The position numbers and the translations under genes are program-made. This document shows, one piece after another, positions 46,074-58,149 of a stretch of 64,000 nucleotides of DNA. Positions within the stretch are counted from its first letter, which is position 1. Each line of letters starts with the position of its first letter. Source of the DNA: Zelopaecilomyces penicillatus (Eukaryota; Ascomycota; Sordariomycetes; Hypocreales; Pseudodiploosporaceae); the NCBI GenBank assembly GCA_005765155.1, contig VCCP01000001.1, positions 248,001-312,000 of the forward strand, written 5' to 3'. The notes under the pieces are model-generated. The model saw only the letters and a program-made list of their open reading frames with translations. It made no database searches and was not told the origin of the DNA.

Positions 46074-49000
46074 ATGGCTTCACAGGATCCCCTCCAGCAA
46101 GTGTTTGAATCCTCTAAAAAGAAATTTGAAGATGCGCTGAAAGCTTCGAAATGCGATCCCAAGCTGTATTCGGAGCTCCACAATGCAACAACCGTCGACG
46201 AGCTGTGGGATGTCATGGAAAATGTGCAAGTTGATCGCAAATTGCTGCAGCACTTAACCCGTATTAGTCCTTTCCTCGAACGTCTACGAGCCTACGCAAA
46301 AGTCGTGGACGTATTTGTGCAGGTAAAGCCGGAGATTCTGGCTCTCATTTGGGGACCAATTCGACTATTATTGCTCTGGTCGAGCGAACTCGAGGAGTCT
46401 TTCGAAGCGATCATTGTTACCATTTCAAGAATCGGCCAGATTCTTCCTCACTTCGAGACTGCACAGAAAATCTTTCAAGACAATGACAGAATCAAGACCT
46501 TTTTGGGCTTCTTCTTTGAAGATATTTTGGAATTATGGTTGATTTCCTTGAAATTCTTTGCCAAGTCAAGTAAGTTTATCATTTCAGGGAGGGTCAAGCA
46601 CCACAGCTGTGTTATTATTTGCTGATCAACAGGCTGGAACTTATTTTTTGATACCATGTGGGCAAAAAGCGCACGTCAAATCAAAGCCGTCGAATCTAAC
46701 ATTGAAAAACACGCAAACTTGCTCAAGGACGAGGCTTCTTTTGAGCACATGCGAATGGTGGCCGAAAGCACTGCCGCGGCGTTGAAGAACGCTGAAAAAG
46801 ATGAAACGATACAGCAATTACAGCTTTTCCAAGCGTTAGAGGCCTCCATATGCCCCCAACTTTATGACGAAAAAATGGATTGGCTTCGTAGTCGAGTCTA
46901 CAAAGACACTTCAAATTGGCTCATGAAAGATGATTCTTTCAATAGATGGATTGAAGCGGGGGACCAGTCAAAAAGGCTCATTTGGTTGCAGGGAATCCCA
47001 GGAGCAGGTAGACTACCCCTTTTTAATCTCCATCACGCCATGTGTTTACTGATACCAGATCCTAGGGAAGACATTCCTTGCTCACGCCATTGCGAGCAAA
47101 ACACAGGCTTCTAGCGACTGTCGGACAATTTATGTGTTCGCCAGTCACTCCGATAGTGGGATTACTGCCATTTCCATGATTCACTCGTTGATATTCCAGC
47201 TAGCCTCGGACTCTGTCGACCTCCAGACAGTTCTTATCAAGGTGGATAAGCGAAAGTTAAAGAGTGATACATCAGCAGCAGCTAAGCTTCTGCAAGACGC
47301 ATTGGAACTAACTGGGAAGACGTTCATGATTATTGACGGCCTCGACGAGATAGATGCTTTTGAACTGAAGAAGTTTGTGACGCTGCTTCTGAAAATTTGG
47401 GCAAAATGCCCAGAATTACACGTCTGCATATGTAGTCGACCAGAGCATGATATTCGGGGTTTAATTGAGCAGAAATCGGACGTCATTCGCGTTCACGATA
47501 AGAATGCATCAAGCATTCAGGCTTACGTTGGCGCTCGATACGAAGAGTGGATGAAAGAGAGCGAATTTATCGAGCAGGCGAAGACAGAAATCAAGGGCTT
47601 GTTCTATACTGTCGCCAATTTCGCCAAAGGTACGGCCGTGTCCGAAAGTGCAATTATCTTCCTATTGCTGTCCCGTTTTTGACACCTTGAAATCACCCAG
47701 GAATGTTTCTCTACGCTCGAATCGTCATCGACAATGTCAAGTTGCTGGACGATATTGAGGAGATCAGACTAGAGTTGAAGGCCCTCCCAAAAGACCTACA
47801 CGAGGCGTAAGCAGGTGTATGCTCTTACTTGAAAAAGCTTCCGTATTGCTTACTAGCACCACAGGTACCAACGGTTGTTCTTGCGCATCAATTCTCTTCA
47901 CCCGACAGCTCGGAAGAAAGCCAGGAAGGTTTTGGGGTGGATAGGGTGCGCACCTGTGCCGATGACGATCTACGAGGTGGAACAGGCACTCGTCGTCAAA
48001 TCCAACTCCAGCGACAATCTCATTGTTCAAAGGTCGCTAAATGTTGTAGAGCTCTGCGGACCGATCCTCGAGCTCATAGATGAAAAACCCCAGTTTGTGC
48101 ATTTCACGGCAAAAGAGTACGTCCTGACCGCTCACTAAAATGTCTTCAGGACGATAATTAAATATTAACTGGTCAGATATATCTTCAACTCCCAGGTAAA
48201 AGACCACCTCAATGTGGCGGAATCTACTTTGGATCTTCTCAAAGTATGCATCATGTATCTCTCTGCCGATATCTTCGAGGAAGATCTTCTAGATGGAGCT
48301 GTGAATAAGTACTTTCGAGATGGGAAATATCGTCTGCAGGCTTTCGCAGTCTCATACTGGCAAAACCTGGTTCAGCGCTCTATTGAGTTGCCGACCAAGA
48401 GATCGACTCTGGAAGAATTGGCCACAGTTATTGAGACGTTTGCATCCATTCGTTATAATCCAGACTTTGTAAACTCGCCTGAGGAGAAGTGTGATCCCAA
48501 GTTCAACATTCTCCGTCCGTGGCTAGAGACTCACAAGTTTCTCATCCAATGTCAGAATTTTCAGACACACCCCATTCGGCCCGCCTGGAAGGTAACTGAT
48601 AGTAAGTGACTCCAACATTCAGCATGGCAAGATGGCATCCTCTATTCGGAATGATCCGCGAGCTGACATGTTTGGTGACACTAGCTCAAACTTGGGTTAA
48701 TTTCGACCCGTTGACGTTATCACGCGCCTATGTTCGCACGGAGAGGGAGCACAAGAGGTTTCTCAATCTTGCACACAGTTCCGGAGAAGACAAATCATTA
48801 AAGACGTTGCTCGAAAGCCACTACGGGAAACGCCTTTACCGGTGTTCATATGTTGCGTGCCCACTACGACGATATGGATTTGCGGAACTTGGCGAATGCC
48901 AAGAACATGAGAAACACCACCAACGGCCATACAAATGCTCCATTATTTCGTGTCAGTTCTCAAAGGTGGGTTTTATCTCATCAATTGAGCGTCATGAGCA

Positions 49001-49982
49001 CTGGGAAGAGCATCATAAAGAGGTGGACCAAGCAACAGAAGAGACTGGTCCGCTGCCGGAACAAGATGAGCTGTATCCTCTGTTATTTGAACTCGTGGAA
49101 GCCGAAAGCATCACGGAACTTCAGCGAATCTGGCCACGCTGTAGAGATGACTTGCTTTGTAAAGTTTGCGAGCAGATTCTCATCGCTGCTTGTCGCAAAG
49201 GGTCTCTTACGATGATGCGAATACTTCTAGACTTCGACTTCAAATCGATATGGGAATTACTCCGATCACATAGATCCCCCGATAGAAACTTCTTTACGAA
49301 AAACGAGTCCCTACAGCCTGTGATAGAGGCAGCAGTTCAATCTGGCCACATTGAATTGATAAAGTGGATCTTGGAACAAATGATTGACTGGGCCAAGAAT
49401 CTTCTTCTTTCCTATCAAGCGGTTGTAGCAGCTGTCATGAAATCTCCATCATTGGAAGTGGTACAGATATGGAAAGAGACTGTATTCAACGCTGATCCTG
49501 ATATGTTGCCTGAAATCTGCAAAAATCTCATGGATGGCGATGTTCTCAGAGCTGCACGAAGGTTTCCGCTCCACGAGGCAGAATTGTTAGCCGTGGTAGA
49601 AAGGTTCTTTGCCATGGGGATGATCGGCAAGTTGTCCTTGAACTCCCACCTGAGATTGGTTGCGACAACAAGCTGCTCCGTCGAACTCGCCAAGGGCTTT
49701 ATTTCACTGGGAGCTGAAATTGAAAGCGATATTCGTTATTACAGTATTTTGCACCTCGCCGCAAAAAAGACGACAAGAAACGCAGCGGAGCTGATGAAAT
49801 TCCTGTTACTCAAAGGTGCTGATCCTCACGCAAAATACCGGTCGAAGACGCCGAGTATGGAACCGGGTGCACGGAAGATCAAGAAATGGCTGGATATGAC
49901 TTGGGAGGAGCTTGTTGAGTGGGCATCGAATCAGCGAGAGGCAAGCAGTAATGAAACAGAGAATGAGATGGATCTTGACTAA
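46074..49982 (+). CDS. NACHT-type NOD-like receptor with DUF7708-like N-terminus, C2H2 fingers and ankyrin-like repeats
   Basis: STAND-class NTPase of about 1171 residues. Seven exons: 46074-46569, 46633-47007, 47066-47629, 47701-47806, 47865-48116, 48177-48601, 48685-49982; all joins GT..AG and frame-consistent. Residues 1-200 are helical and carry VKPEILALIWGPIRLLLLW, the DUF7708-type core. NACHT follows with Walker A GIPGAGKT (about 286-293, split by an intron) and Walker B MIIDGLDEID (about 376-385), then SRPEHDI and the winged-helix-like GMFLYARIV. At about 790-850 are paired C2H2-like modules, YRCSYVACPLRRYGF and YKCSIISCQFSKVGF, each followed by His pairs. The C-terminus has degenerate ankyrin-like repeats (ILHLAAKKTTRNAAEL). 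Family members are implicated in fungal non-self recognition; no direct evidence for this one. It appears intact. Confidence 0.85.
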
Positions 49983-50547
49983 GGGGTTAAACTCGTATTG
50001 CAAATGTTCTCAATTCTGTGCTTGCTGTGGAGTGGAACACGGACAATATTGCTGCGAAACTACACCACTTACTAGTTGGATGTACATTGATAACGTAGGA
50101 CACCTTTGTTGTTTCTAAATATGTAAATTATTGATCTTTCTAGAATGCAATTTAATGTATTTAAAACAAAGTGTTCTGAGGTTAGGTCAGTGTCATTGCG
50201 GTTCCATCACCACCACTCCCCAATCGCCCCAATCTGGACAGGGTGCCTCCTGTTGATATGGACCCTTGCACAATTCCTGAGAACAGGGTTTAATCGCCTG
50301 GTGCAGTGTCAGCATATCCCATTGTGTTTGCATAATTCCATGCCAACCAACACCAGAAGCGAGCAGCCCAAGAAGCGACCGCTCAACCCCGCCTTTTGAT
50401 CTGACAAGCCGCCAGTTGAGACTATCCACGTCTGGTTGGTCAAACGACGAGTCGGTTTGTCTGTTGTGGTTTGTCCCTTTTGGTGTCTGTATGCATATAT
50501 AATCTCAAATAGTAGCGTATAGTATTGGCCGCTCGGGACCAGCCAAG
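49983..50547. other. intergenic spacer
   Basis: About 565 bp between the receptor-like gene and the helicase gene, same strand. No gene. Confidence 0.5.
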
Positions 50548-53500
50548 ATGGGAGACGGCCATGCTGGACTCTCAGCAGATCCAGGCAAACGACCAAAAAC
50601 AGGCAATCGTGGAGATGAAACAGAAGGCAAAAGTCACAAACGCCATAAACCGTCTCATGGGGCAGCGGATGGGATATTTGGTGTGCCATCTTTGCGTTTG
50701 AGGAAGGAAAATTCAGGTTCTCGACGCTCGAAGGATAACATCCCCAACATCGATTTGACAATAGATGATGATGATGGTTTTGATGAGCATCACGATGTCT
50801 CACAATCAAAAAATTCTACTCAAACACAAACGGCCGTTGGGTCGCCGGAGGCGCTTGCATCTGAAACGCAAGATCAACCTACCGAGTTGAAGATGCCTTT
50901 AGAGCTCCCTTATGATATATGCCTTGGCGTGGTATGTTCAGGAATGGACTCTCCATCACATTGAAGCTCTTTCTTACACGATACAGATCGAAATCAAGGC
51001 TTCCATGAGTAGCCAAAAAGAGTCCAAGTTGGATAATACACCAATGGAGGTCCGTCTCTCCAATAAGTCGTTGGGTATATTCGATGCTTCGTCAAAACAA
51101 ATTGGGGCCATCATTTCGCCAACGTTGTCGGAATTGATAAAGGAATTCTCAGTGACTCTGATAGCGTACAACCAACATGGGCGCAATTCAAACGATGAAA
51201 CTTACCCCACTAGGTCAATGTATCACCGTCGCGGGTTGCGGATTGTGATTTATGGAATGAGTGCCGAGAAGGAGGATGTGTCGAGTCTTCTTTCACGTGG
51301 GAAGATGTTCCTTCAGCACCCCGTACCTGCGGAATACGACAGCCGAGTGCCATATGATAATCCTCAATTCTTTGTTCGTCCGGGGGGATCCATGCCCAAA
51401 GTTGAGGATCTATACGTGGCCAGTCAGAATAGGCGTACCCGTGTGGTCAAAGAGGCTCTGACTGAGGTCGAGAAAGCGCACTTGCTTCAGATTTTCGAAT
51501 CCGCTTCAGATCCCAACGTGGCCGCCAATATCTCGCAAAGCTCTCGTCTAAGTTCATCTCTAAAAGAGTCAGTTTCAACATTGTCCGACTTCAATATGTA
51601 TACGTGAACTGACACAGACTGCTAAAGGCATCATAGATCTGCCTTGGCTATGATGGTTGAGAAGGAGTGCGGGATTCTTGAGCGAACGCGGTTCCCTTCG
51701 ATATGGAAAGTAGAAGATGACGACAGTGGGAAAAAACGGTTAGTACTGTTTTGTGAGGTTGTGACCGGCGGCCATTGACATACCTAACGAGGTTACCAGG
51801 TTCCGTAATGCTGTGACGAATATGCTCGAGACGAAACCAGTTCCCGTCAGAGGCGGCATTCTAGCTGATGTCTGTATAATATTCGCTCAAAGTTAATTTA
51901 GAGGTATATCTGACTGTTTCAATATAGGAAATGGGTCTCGGTAAGACCCTCTCTGTTTTGGCACTGTTGTGTTGGCATCTCGACACTCTCCACGATACCG
52001 CGACTGGTGTCTCTAAACGCACAACTCTTTTAGTCACGCCAAAGTCGAGTAAGAACATGACCAACAACGAGATCCATTGCTGACTCTTGGCTGACCAAGT
52101 TTTCTAGTCATACACGAATGGAAGCAGCAGATCCGAGCGTACGTGTGCTCTCTTTCGCTCGTTGTTATTCACTCGTTTTCACCACAACTTCATGACTGAC
52201 TGATTGAAGGCATACAAAGCCAAATTCTATTGAATATGCGGTGTATCATGGTGCCAATCGGAAGCTATCTGTCGGCGAATGGGATAAGAAGGATATCGTC
52301 TTGACTACTTATGATACCCTACGCTCAGACTACGCTTCCAACAGCCCCTTGTTTCGTACGACATGGGCCAGAGTTGTTCTTGATGAAGGTTTGTGTAATA
52401 GAACAGGCCTCATTTGACCTCATTTATCATCTCTTTATTTGATACTAGTTAAAATGTGCTAACGTGCATCCACACAGCACACAATATCCGCAACGGCTCT
52501 TCCCAGATATTTAACGCCACCACCGCGGTCAAAGCTCCTCGCCGCTGGTGTATAACTGGCACTCCGATCCAAAACTGCCTGGACGACTTTGGCTCACTCC
52601 TATCTTTCATCGGCGTCCCTCCCTTCCAATCCCAGGATAGGTTTAGGTTTTGGATCACCCAACCAGTTGCCATGAAGCATCACTATGCTTTTACAACATT
52701 GCGCAAGTTGGTGGCGGCAACTTGTCTGAGGAGGACTAAGGCGCTCACCGTCGGGACACTCAGGCTGGCAGCAAAAACGGAACTGGAAGAGGTACTCGAC
52801 TTCAATGAGCGTGACCGGGCTCTTCACGAGTTCTTCAAAAGTAGAGCGTTGAGTCTAGCTTCCAATAAGTCGGATACTCCCATATCACAAATCATTGCAC
52901 CAAAAACTGGCAACATGCTCATATTGATCGGTATCCTTCGGCTGATATGCAATCACGGCGAGAGTCTCCTCTCTCCGGCTGCATTAATGGCATGGCGAGA
53001 AAGCGATCCGGCATCCGTTGACTGGAAGATGATCTCTGTCGCGACCCGCAGATGCGAGTCTTGTAGTGCCGACATGGAGGACATTCCCAACCCGGAACCA
53101 GCCACGAAAGAATTTAGCTGCGGCCACGCCATCTGTGCAGACTGCGAATCTATTGAAGAGAAGGATTCGTTATTGCCAGATCAGAGCATCTGCATCCGAT
53201 GCACACAGAGCGGCCACCGATCGCCCAACTATGCCCTGGCGTCTCCTCAACGCGAGAAGCCCCCGTCTGCTAAGGTCAATGCATTGATACAGAATTTGCG
53301 TCACGAGCAAGCTATTGTACCTTGTGATGCGCCGAATAAACCAACAAAAAGGTATGTATATATAAAATGCGACTGTTCAATGGGTCCATTATTGACAGAT
53401 TTACCAACAGCGTCGTTTTCACGTATTGGACAAAAATGCTAGATCTCATTCAAAATGCTTTGGAGGCAAATGCAATGGTATTTGAGCGAATTGATGGCCG

Positions 53501-54091
53501 GACTACTCTGTCAAGAAGGATCCAGGCGCTGGACAGGTTCAACAGCGACCCAGATTGCAGAATAATGCTGGCTACCATCGGCAGCGTCGGAGAAGGGTAT
53601 GGTGTTCCCTGTGCTGCCAATTAAACCTTTTCAAGACTGACATTTCCCAGTGTCAACCTCACAATTGCCAGCTTTGTACATATTATGGAGCCACAATGGA
53701 ATCCGATGACGGAAGCGCAAGCCGTCGACCGCGTCCATCGGATCGGACAGACTCGAGATGTCATTATTAGACGATATACCATTAGAAAGTCCATTGAATC
53801 AGTGAGTAAAGAGGATTATCGGGAAAATAAACTACATCACCACCAGCGTAACTTGTACGATGAGACTGACAGTGGGCATCAGTATGTCAAATGGGTTCAG
53901 GACCACAAGTTGAAGTTGATACAACAGTCATTGTCGGAGAGTGAAACAAGTCAAAGCGCAGTCGATGAAAAGCGCTGGAAGGTACGTTACTCAGAGAGGG
54001 AAGAATTTGAGTGGCATTACTTCTCCATACCTCTAGCTCACAATTTGGATAGGTGCTTCTCAAGTCCCTCGGTGGGGATGGCCTAGCATAA
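50548..54091 (+). CDS. SNF2-family helicase with internal RING finger (Rad5/HLTF-like)
   Basis: Nuclear DNA translocase of about 938 residues with twelve exons: 50548-50931, 50987-51567, 51637-51738, 51800-51869, 51928-52048, 52108-52138, 52210-52388, 52478-53351, 53411-53596, 53651-53801, 53883-53981, 54053-54091; every join keeps frame. Basic N-terminus (KSHKRHKPSHG), acidic patch IDLTIDDDDG. Motif I ILADEMGLGKTLSVLALL, motif II VVLDEAHNIRNG, motif III WCITGTPIQN. A RING finger inserted between the lobes has CESC, SCGHAIC, ADC and CIRC, giving all eight ligands. Motifs V and VI in the second lobe: GSVGEGVNLTIAS and QAVDRVHRIGQTRDV. The RING-in-helicase order is that of Rad5/HLTF/SHPRH-type proteins. 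Many fungi carry lineage-specific copies beside Rad5 itself; this may be one. Confidence 0.88.
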
Positions 54092-55027
54092 GGGATAGCC
54101 TTAATCTTCTCTTCTTATTTAGGCACGAGATGGAATTTAAATTACAAGGCTCAATCCGTGGCGACTAAATACACCATAGAACTGTATCTCTATAATCAGT
54201 AGCAGAATATCGTAGAATAAGATCCACTTAGCATAGAATAACACATCAGCTGAACATAAACCCCACAATATCACTATAGTCAACCGGAAACGCAATGGGC
54301 CTTATTTCCCCTTTCGTGTCACATCACGGTAGCGGCGTTTTAATCTCTTCCTTCAAATTAATGATCTGACATTGGGGAGTCAATCCGTCAACAGCAGTCC
54401 ATTGGTCTAGCCAAGAGTTTACATGTTGATTGATTGGTCGCGCTCTATTTGTCTTGTCATGGCAAATGGCTTTCTCGGTATATCAGCTGTTGAATAACAT
54501 CTAATTACTTGTCCGTATCTGAGGATGAATGGCAACCAGACTAGGCATTATTGGTGTGATGCGATGTGCGCAGCTGCGACAGTTAATTTAACTGTCTCTG
54601 AGGTACGCTAAACGACTTCATAAACCTCCCAGCAGTATCACCATCTGTTCATATAACATCGCGCCTTTGTTCCCTTTTGTGTACATGTTTGTAGTTCAAA
54701 TGACTCACTATAAATGCACTATGAGTAAAAGTAAAACAGGTGCAGCTTGCGGACTTTTACAGCACTGCATTTTGGCTTGAGCGCATGTTCGAATCAGCTT
54801 TTGGGTAGCTGAATAGTTCCCACAAGCGCGTTTTCGAGTCAGTTACTAGATGAATCATTATCACTCACTTACGCATCGGCATAACTATAAAATTGAATAG
54901 CCTCTATGTATGTAAATAAATAGCTTAAAAGCAATATCCAGCAGCCTCTTATTATTTCTGTCCGTTCTTATTCCCTACCTACAGGTTTGACTACATGAAC
55001 CCAAATTTAAACGTCAACTTCACCACA
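54092..55027. other. AT-rich intergenic region
   Basis: About 935 bp, no gene. The last 150 bp contain TA-rich stretches suited to a promoter for the small secreted gene. Confidence 0.5.
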
Positions 55028-55433
55028 ATGCATCTCATCACCACTATCGCGATAGTCTCAGCCATGGCAACGTCTGCATCTGCAGTGACGAGACCCAAAG
55101 CCAATGAGTACAAGGGCAACAAGTGGTATGTAATTGTACTCTCCTACCACGTCTTTCGAAATGTGTTAATATGTTACTAGTGATCAATTGAACTATGGTC
55201 ATAGCTCTTTCGATCTTGGCGATGTTACTATGGATGACACAAGCAAGTCTGTCTATCTTACTGGTGGTGTAGTCAATGGTGGGAATGGGGAATGGTTTGC
55301 GTTCCCAAACAAAGATAAGAATGGCGGTAAATGCCAGGGTTCGGTGCTTGGATTGCTTCCTGATGGCTGTGTCAACCTGAATAGTCATTTCCGTGGGAGG
55401 AGAATTCGGTGCGTTAGAGTCGAGCACAGGTGA
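55028..55433 (+). CDS. small secreted cysteine protein, family copy 2
   Basis: Predicted secreted protein of about 116 residues, paralogue of the gene at 7865-8302 although 47 kb away and on the other strand. Exons 55028-55125 and 55181-55433. Signal peptide MHLITTIAIVSAMATSASA, then TRPKANEYKGNK (near-identical to copy 1). A GTATGT..CTAG intron of 55 nt splits a Cys codon exactly where copy 1 does (K-C-D-Q-L-N-Y-G-H). The mature part has DVTMDDTSKSVYLTGGVV, GGKCQGSVLGLLPDGCVNLN and RRIRCVRVEHR. All four cysteines are conserved with copy 1, but the body differs in charge. This intron contains stops, so only the spliced form makes the full protein. No known domain recognised. Confidence 0.75.
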
Positions 55434-57485
55434 ACATGATAGAGCTATTATAATAGAAAATACAAAGGGGTTAATTGCGTTGCTTATTGCATTTTACAAC
55501 AGTACTTCCTGAAACAAAGGCATGTTCCGCGTGCAAATATCGTCTTACGCGGTTTGGTTCACAACACTGCAGAGCCAAATACAGACAACCGGGGCACGCC
55601 GTGCCAGATCAACAAGTTCCAATGCTGTAAGTATAGATCTTCAAGCCCAGGCAAATTAACGACTTGGAAGAACGGGCGATTGACTTTAACAACTGCTCCA
55701 ATGGGTGGTTAAATGCTACACAAACAAATAGGTAACTGAATCAAATGTTTTACGGAGCTATTACGGCCCGGCTCCAACAGCTTGATAATCGGTCAACTGT
55801 CAACGAGTTGGTCAGGGGCTTGGATAGTTCAACACTACCACTGAGACCAGGCGGACTAAAAGACAACTAATGGTCAAGGGACTGACCAAGACCAAGTGGT
55901 GAAACATGCCCAAGATGCCAAAGCTGCTACTACTAACCGATTATAAAGAAATCGTGATAGCATGATTGTTAGACCCTATTTATTTTACAGATAATTTGAT
56001 ACCGCAATCTTTGAGGCTTGAGGACTGCTTTGAGGACCGCTACAAAGACTATTACCACCTGGAAAACTATTGACAATACCTCTTCCAGTATTGATACCAC
56101 CCCCGTTTTCGCGAACATACGCTATCTAATATTAAGTTATCAACAAATACACTCTATCACGAGTATTAAAGGACTCAAAATATTGCCAAGGTTGCCTAAC
56201 TAACAGCACATGCATTATGTTATAGTACTCAAGTCACTCGCAGCCCTGTTCACAACAACATCTACAATTGACGGTAACAAGAACTATATAATTGACAGAA
56301 AAAAGTTTCAATTGTTATTTAGAATTTTGAGTCTGGAAAGGGTAGAGATGTGAATGAATAGAGTGCGACCAATATAAAGCTCAGTGTGCTCGGCATTCAT
56401 CTTCGAGCAGCGAAAGACGACGCACTCTTCCATGAGCATTGCCAATTCAGCAACAAATACTCCCCAAATCAATGTATGCAACATAGCATAAAAAGGATAT
56501 GACACGAACAAACGATGAATTGTCTGTACATGTAGGGGGCTTTACATCAGGGTTCCTGCAGGCATCGCAATTTGGATCACAAGAAAACCGACACCGGCGC
56601 TGCTAGAACAGATCAATTGCTGGCTTACATATACGGCCAGCATCGCATTGAAGATTAGTTCGAGTTACAAATACGCGTGAATGTGCCAAGAAGGCGCGGA
56701 TAATGCGGTTGCAAGGAATGCGATGCGTGTCTACGCAGGGAAGATGGTCGGCGTCTATCTGCCGACTGAGACAAGCCAACTAGATGCCAGACTGGGTCAC
56801 ATAGACAGCATATATACTTTGATGGCATACGATTGGAGGAAATACCAAAGATTTATTCCTAAAACTTCTAGTGTTGCATGTATCACATTTCTTTTACTTG
56901 TGCAAGGGGTGTCAAGCACACGCACACGCACACACTACTTTGCCACAAGTCAGACATCCATGCCAGCGCATCGAAATGTGGCAAAATTCCATATGAGAAG
57001 CCATAGGTAATACACATTAAATGCATTGGAGATATCAGGTGCATGATGCAGAGTCTCCCCGCATTCTAGCCCTATGAGGTATGCAGGGAAACAGGGCCAT
57101 GTGCTCTCCAACTTTTCCCGATAGCTACCAAATTCACTTTACGGGTTAGGAGGTATGACATTTCAAATGCAGGAGGTTGAAATTGGATATCACACAAGAA
57201 CCCACACAACTATGTGTTACCGTGCATAAATAGGGCATGTAATGAACGTCTCCACTAGATTTAATGTGTAGACGCGGCATAACCAGGTTATATTCAAGTC
57301 AGAAAAGGACAGCTGCTAGACCTACCAACACTTGTTTCAATACGTAAATTTGATGGAGTCTACCAATTCGAGACAAAAATGCGGAAAGCTTTGTAGGCAT
57401 TAAAAGACAAGCTCGCTGCAGTTTGGTCGAGAGGGGGGTCTCATTCAACTAACTATACACAACTGTCATAACCCGAGTTTGAAAC
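55434..57485. other. 2 kb AT-rich intergenic region
   Basis: No supported gene; frames such as 56018-56203 and 56681-57010 lack protein features. The end holds the promoter of the first hydrophobin-like copy, with an AAAAGACAAGCTC element at 57402-57414. Confidence 0.45.
57401..57418 (+). promoter_or_regulatory. core promoter element shared by the three hydrophobin-like genes (copy A)
   Basis: TAAAAGACAAGCTCGCTG about 70-85 bp upstream of the ATG. Copies B (59512-59530) and C (61271-61292) carry TATATAAAGACACAGCTCA and ATATACAAAGACAAAGCTCACTG at the same distance. Confidence 0.55.
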
Positions 57486-57888
57486 ATGAAGTACATACTC
57501 GTTTCACTTTTACGGCTATTATTGCATTGCCTCAGTCGGCCACTTCTCAGAATGCGTGTGCCGGTGGCGTAGAGTACTGCTGCAAAGGCAAAGTTCCCTC
57601 AGATAGCAATGACGGACCGATTTCCTTTCCGGTCCATGTTATAAGTCAACTTGACTGTGAGATGGGTTGTTTCCCCATCAAGCAGAGATTATCTAACAGC
57701 ATGAACCAGGTACTCCCATCTGCATGATGACTACAGGCACGAGCGAATGCAATACCACAAACGTTTGCTGCAAAGATATTGTGAGTATATCCGAGACTAT
57801 ACGATATTGATGGCACTCACCATATAATGGATAGAAGGATGGAGGCATGGTATCGGTTCAATATACCCTGTTTTCAAGAAACATGTAG
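57486..57888 (+). pseudogene. hydrophobin-like gene copy A, frameshifted
   Basis: Small cysteine-rich cell-surface protein gene of the hydrophobin type. Exons by comparison with copies B and C: 57486-57656, 57737-57780, 57838-57888. The body reads C-AGGVEY-CC, a 24-residue loop, C-TSE-C-NTTNV-CC, as in hydrophobins. Two faults are visible. From the only suitable ATG (MKYILVSL) the frame is off by one base relative to ALPQSATSQNACAGG, because the signal-peptide segment is one nucleotide shorter than in copy C. The last exon has VSVQY where copy B has AVAQC, so the eighth Cys is Tyr. No upstream in-frame ATG rescues it. Probably inactive. Confidence 0.6.
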
Positions 57889-58099
57889 ATGCACGAGCAT
57901 GTCGTAGAGATTTCACATGATGTATCTAGATGCAGTTCTGCCCAACGATGGGATGTCTACTAGCTAGTTTATTAATCACATTTCCCCAAAGTGATTCGGT
58001 CTCTTAGATTGGCATGGTTAGGTAGCAAGCAGGCCGGGCAGACTGCAGTGGTCTTTAAGCCTCATTCGCCGTCGCATATGCAGGGATTTCGGAGGCAGC

Positions 58100-58149
58100 A
58101 CCCCTTGCACGCCCGGCATTTGGGACACCGAATAAGTCACCACCATCTT
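58100..58149 (-). pseudogene. short relic shared with the LysM-like relic at 60.4 kb
   Basis: The 49-base stretch beginning CACCCCTTGCAC and ending GTCACCACCATC matches 60430-60478 at 40 of 49 positions by my hand alignment, and over half of the differences are transitions. In both places it lies downstream of a hydrophobin-like gene. It reads as the most decayed copy of the same convergent partner gene. Confidence 0.45.

Noticed and set aside
48121..48195. an apparent frame break in the NACHT gene
   Set aside because: Using the GTACGT donor at 48117 and the CAG acceptor at 48174-48176 gives AKEYIFNSQVKDHL with the frame intact. Likewise GTAAGT at 48602 with CTAG at 48684 removes a second apparent break, so the gene is not a pseudogene.
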